Shown: piece by piece, positions 60,038 to 64,000 of the stretch | How positions within the stretch are numbered: position 1 is the first letter of the stretch | Layout: every line of letters starts with the position of its first letter | Source: Hyalella azteca | Lineage: Eukaryota > Arthropoda > Malacostraca > Amphipoda > Hyalellidae | Assembly (NCBI RefSeq): GCF_000764305.2 | Contig: NW_025937364.1 | Coordinates: forward strand, 1 to 64,000 | DNA: 64,000 bases | Direction: 5' to 3' | Translations under genes and position numbers: made by a program | Notes under the pieces: model-generated | What the model was told of the DNA's origin: nothing | Database searches by the model: none | The model's input: only the letters and a program-made list of their open reading frames with translations

Positions 60038-60409
60038 TCAGTTTTTGACAAACGTAAAAAAGATCGTGCACCTGTCGCTGTGAAAGAAATGCAGTGTGTG
60101 TGAGCGTGTCGACTCATCGTTGGGAGTCTCCGTCATTATTGCAGTCATTGCGTGCCTTCGCTCCATCACAGTCAGGGAAGCGACCTTCATTATGCCGCTC
60201 TCTGGAGAACTCTGGTCAGGGTAGGTGAGCACACCCCCGGAAATATGCCGGCTAGCTTTTAGGTTTTCTTGGAATTGACGATGATCATCATAGCATGGTG
60301 CTCCACCTGCTCTTGCGTTCTTGAGGACTTCCATTAAGCGGCACTCAGCGACTATCACCTCTTCAAATTCTTGGATCTCGCTTTCCCTTTCTGGCCATTA
60401 AACTGTACT
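60038..60409 (-). other. Open coding-like frame, unrecognised
   Basis: About 123 codons are open on the - strand from a stop near 60410 to the stop at 60038. The composition is unusually protein-like for this window: Glu-rich at the start (ESEIQEFEEVIVAECRLMEV), then GGVLTYPDQSSPESG and SLTVMERRHAMT. No in-frame ATG stands at the beginning, no clear acceptor precedes it, and I do not recognise the family. It could be a worn gene fragment or a transposon ORF. Confidence 0.25.
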
Positions 60410-62201
60410 GCGTTACTACTTTACTTCGATGCAACACCTGTCTGTTGTTTGAGTTTATGTGAGTTAACTGGCTGAAGCGCTATAATTTAAGTGAAGGCGT
60501 TCATATTCTTTGTGCTAACTAAAATTTAATCACTGGGCTTAAAATACTTAATTGCTTACTGGACTTAATAATACTTACTGGGATTAATACTTAAAATACT
60601 TAATACTAAAAGCACTGAATCTGATCATTCTTTTTACACACTCTTCAACGACAAGTAACGGAGGGAAAAAAATTATTCAAAGAACACTTCTATGGGTTGT
60701 TCTGATTTAAAATATCGTTTTAATATTGTCTTGTAATATTTAATGTGCCCATAAATTCTCCAGATATTACTGCACAATGGACACTGACTAAGTATGTTTG
60801 GGTTGACCAAGACCCTGCATGATGTTGGTTGCGGTGCCGCTGGTGTGTTGCGTAAACCTTCCTGCAGACTCGAGGATTGCGTGCGACGACTTCGCTGACC
60901 CGTTGGCAGGTTTTTTGGCCCCAATTATGCAGCCTTGTATTATATCTCTCAACTTATCTCCTGATTCTCATACAAAAAGATACTCTTTCTACTGTATGAG
61001 TCAGAGTGCATTTCAATCTAAACTAATTGTTGGCGTTAGATTTTTAGAATTTTCTACCACAATATGATATTCATGTCGTTTGTTTTAAAAGATTTTTGTG
61101 CAGATGCCGAGCACTAAGAGGGGTTAGTGGTTAGGTACTGTCGACGAGGTGCTGGTAACCAGAGCAAGGAAGTCCCACATTTTCGTTGAAGGTTGACCAG
61201 TGTACTAAGTACATGTTTATGGACTCAACGCTCGGTCAGCAAGTGACCTACCTACTTCGCCACCACTTGCGGATGTGTTGTGCCCGACGCTCAAGGGGAT
61301 CAAGGCTTTTACTTGGGACGCCCGTTTGAAGGGAACGTTCTCTGAACATTTAAACGCTTCAGGATCTCTCTTATCTCACTCAGTATATTTGCTACGAGCC
61401 AGTACCACATTTTCAATGTATATACTTATTTCTTTTTGTAGATTTTTTAATTATTGTAATGTTAATTCCAAACTTGATTTATTTTCACTCTTATTCGTCA
61501 ATTTGTGGTATGCGAGCGCTAATTCATCTTCGTATGTTTTTTCGATTGATTTGCTAGCTCGGAACGTTCTGGGCTTGCCTGTATGCACTGCGCAGTGCAA
61601 CTATAAACTTGTCCCCTTATCTCATGCAGCCCACTGCAGGAAAACTAACATTGCCATAGCTCTGTGCAAGAAAGTTCCGGTAGGCACCTGAATATTACCT
61701 GAATTGAGTTGGTAGTGCATGTTAGAGCAGGTAATGGCATCTCTGTCTTTAGAGCTTGCAGGGGTATTGAGCGTAGCGGTTTATCGACCACTCCTGTGGC
61801 ACTATGATTCACACTGCAGTTATCGGATTATTTCTCCAGCCAGCGATATCGGTTGCCGATGACGCTCTATACGCTAGAGCTGTCGCTTCGTCGACTCGCC
61901 GACCCCAGCTTCTGTATTCGGCACATCGTGGACGTGAGCAATGTAGGGCAGTGCTCTCTAAACCAATGAAGCATTTTTGAGCTGACGGCATAAATTTGAT
62001 ACACGAGATCCAATATACTTCGTTTATCACTAAATTCTAAGCCCTACACGCACGACTCAATTCTTGAGCAATATTTTGCCTCTTGTTAAGTTTAGAAGTG
62101 TAATTGTGAGAAAATTTGTTTCCAAGAGCCATGATTCCTGCTAATTAACGTTTTCGTCATGCCGATTTAGGCTGATGAATATATACATATTACAAAAAAT
62201 A
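60410..62201. other. Intron 6, no gene supported
   Basis: An ACTTAATA-rich low-complexity stretch lies at 60538-60610. The 138-codon + strand frame at 61275-61691 is the longest unassigned one on that strand but has chance-like composition; a donor-like CCG|GTAGGC at about 61680 fits no required phase. No exon accepted. Confidence 0.45.
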
Positions 62202-62357
62202 TAACTCTGAACTCACTGCAGTGAGTGACAGAGAGCGCATTTTCTCGTCGACGAAAACGTGGTCATGGACGGACGGACGGACAGACAGACGGACGGACGG
62301 ACGGACATGACGAGCACCACAGCGCCTTTTTTCCATAAATGAGAAAATGCGCTAAAA
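62202..62357 (-). mobile_element. (GTCY)n foldback element, copy 3
   Basis: Inverted relative to the copies at 13206 and 15660. The palindrome ACTCACTGCAGTGAGT is at 62211-62226, then GAGCGCATTTTCTCGTCGAC, a GGAC/AGAC run, the GACGAGCACCACAGCGCC block, and GAGAAAATGCGCT at 62341-62353. The tetranucleotide run differs in length from the other copies while the flanking blocks are nearly constant. The AT-rich block beside the palindrome (ATATAACTC) matches the ends of the other two. Confidence 0.85.
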
Positions 62358-62994
62358 ATGTAGCGAGAGGTGTTGTAAGATGCGATTGTGAAACATTTAA
62401 AGCTTTGTATTGCCTACTCATTTCTTCTTAACACTTATTGCTAATCTTCCATGTAATTCTGATCGTTTCATCCGGACTCTGAAGTTCATTTCTATCGCTG
62501 CTGAAAATCCATACACGCTGAAGGCTGATGCTGTAGAACGGAGTGAGCCTAGGCGCGCTCAGTGGGTTGCCATGACAACAACTCCGGCAGTTTCATCTCT
62601 CATTCTTTGCTTATCCTCAATATAGATCGCTATGGAAACGCCAGATATTTGTTTGTCGCTACGAGCTTCCAGCTGTTTTTCATGCCACACGGCTGCTAAT
62701 ATGTAGAATGCTTGAGTTTTGCGCATTTCTTGACGTTCATGCTGTGTTCTAATTATGTAACCGCATCGTGTGTTCATCCCCGAGTAATGTCATTATTTTG
62801 ATTAATGATTAATCTCGATGGATTTTTATTGAGCCTTTATTATCCAACGAAATTTTGGTTATAACTATAATAAAAATGCTGAAATGTGCCTCACTCCATC
62901 TTCATCTATTTTGTAACTCCTACCCAAACATTGATGATCTCAGTAGAATTTTATAACGGTATAATATTTGAAATCTGTGTCGTACCATCGTAGG
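62358..62994. other. Intron 6, no gene seen
   Basis: Overlapping frames at 62410-62625 (+) and 62559-62777 (-) cancel each other as evidence. The rest is AT-rich. Confidence 0.55.
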
Positions 62995-63096
62995 CTCTGA
63001 GTTCGAGACCGCAAAATGCTGTGAATATTCTGCGATGTTAAGAATCGGTGACAGGCTTACGGCCTACTAAACGCTGAAACCGCTATTATTATTATG
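62995..63096 (+). mobile_element. tRNA-derived SINE, family 1, copy with B box
   Basis: GTTCGAGACC at 63001-63010 is a good polymerase III B box. It is followed by GCTGTGAATATTCTGCGATG, AAGAATCGGTGACAGGC, GGCCTACTAAACGCTGAAAC and CGC, then an ATT-repeat tail. It is collinear with the inverted copy at 41301 and shares body and tail with the copy at 27838. The A box is missing through 5' truncation. Confidence 0.8.
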
Positions 63097-63676
63097 CTCT
63101 CTACACTTATAAAAAATAAATACACTTACTGAGAAAAACTGCAAGTGTGGTGCAGAGGAGGAGACTTGATTAGCGTCTCAGCGAGGCTGCCGCGCCGCTC
63201 CTTGCACTCCGCTTGCCTATGACCGCCTTCAAGGACACCTCGTGACAACACCTATTCGTCTTTCGTCTTTATTCTTGCGTAGTTATTCAAATACCTTTCT
63301 CCCTCGTATACCTCTTCTGCACCAATAATATAACCGATGACTTGTATTTATATGTTCTTATTTGAATGCATATCTTGTTTTTTTAATGCTTGTGGCGTGA
63401 ACTTTGTTTCTTTAAACTCAGCGATAATCTTTCATTGAATTTGCGATTTAATTTGCAGCGAAAGAAGATAGAAGAGCCTACACGTGACCATGGCAAAGCC
63501 TTACTAGAGAGTGTGCCGCCAGCGTTACTTTTACTTGCAATTTAGGCCCTTACAGCTTTCGCGCTCGCGCTGTGAAGCAACTTCACGCATCAGCTGCGTG
63601 TGACCTTCAAAAGTTTGACGTAAAAATGACGTGGCAGTGCTGAACTCGTTATGTTTTTTGTGTGCTCAGTCTTGTT
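63097..63676. other. Intron 6, no gene seen
   Basis: A short GC-rich patch (63165-63240) after GCGTCTCAG meets a stop within about 14 codons in the phase required after the exon ending at 32712, so it is not accepted as the next exon. Confidence 0.5.
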
Positions 63677-63925
63677 CAATGAAGTGAGAAGTGGAACACT
63701 GGAGCTGAGGTACAGGGTGCAACTCTTGGGGGAACATGAAGTGAGAAGTGGAATGAAATGAAGTGAGATTCAATTCAATGAAGTGAGAAGTGAAACACTG
63801 GATCTGAGGTACGGGGTGCAACTCTTGGGGGAACATGAAGTGAGAAGTGGAATGAAATGAAGTGAGATTCAATTCAATGAAGTGAGAAGTGAAACACTGG
63901 ATCTGAGGTACGGGGTGCAACTCTC
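63677..63925. repeat. 99-bp minisatellite, ~2.5 copies
   Basis: Units start at 63677, 63776 and 63875. Each contains the sub-motif GAAGTGAGA several times, CACTGGATCTGAGGTACGGG and CAACTCTTGGGGGAACATG. Copies are nearly identical, suggesting recent expansion. The 99-bp period leaves a repetitive - strand frame open at 63666-63920, best read as a by-product of a stop-free unit with a length divisible by three. Confidence 0.95.
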
Positions 63926-64000
63926 GTGGAACAATTCACAGCTGTAGGTATAGCACTATGCTTAGTATTCTGTCCATCGGTTGGGTTCACACCGCCTCGT

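Noticed and set aside
61110..61175. GGGGTTAGTGGTTAGG text resembling a tRNA D-arm
   Set aside because: Does not fit the A-box consensus in any register and no B box follows.
61275..61691. 138-codon + strand frame considered as a distal demethylase exon
   Set aside because: Chance-like composition, no KDM3 similarity and wrong entry phase.
1..64000. CRISPR arrays, operons, bacterial promoters and phage elements
   Set aside because: All tandem arrays lack unique spacers between repeats, the gene has spliceosomal introns, and nothing prokaryotic is visible.

Overview
The window looks like nuclear DNA from an animal, most likely an arthropod and perhaps a crustacean. It is AT-rich, has no dense gene packing, carries spliceosomal introns of 0.2 to more than 31 kb, and is full of small tandem repeats, SINE-like copies and short non-autonomous elements. 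Species cannot be fixed from the sequence alone.

The only gene I can support firmly is a six-exon internal segment of a KDM3-family histone H3K9 demethylase (KDM3B/JMJD1C type) on the + strand. Its exons are 13422-13601, 17145-17261, 24056-24259, 24456-24540, 27385-27467 and 31203-32712. They join without frame conflict into about 726 codons. The first five carry the conserved N-terminal region, including a segment matching the JMJD1C stretch GENIGITSRR. The sixth is a 1.5 kb exon of low-complexity Ser/Thr/Pro/Asn-rich sequence. The start codon, zinc finger and JmjC catalytic domain are not in view. The next exon was not found in the remaining 31 kb, so that stretch is probably one very long intron.

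Layout. 1-13421 is 5' flank or an upstream intron; it holds a decayed coding-like stretch on the - strand (5851-6177) and a self-complementary 54-bp tandem repeat (9164-9374). 13206-32712 is the exon-bearing part. Its introns hold tandem copies of exon ends and their 5' splice sites, a MITE abutting exon 3, two copies of a (GTCY)n foldback element, a nonsense-broken coding fragment (15828-16106) and a SINE. 32713-64000 holds minisatellites, two SINE-type families, hairpins, a possible BEL/Pao pol fragment and a third foldback copy.

The most interesting material is how repeats interact with the splice sites of this one gene. Two different exons each had their 3' end, 5' splice site and first ~100-140 bp of intron copied in tandem with almost the same period (153-158 bp). 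A MITE ends 26 bp before another exon and appears to supply its branch-point motif. Protein identifications come from recall of family motifs, not from a search.
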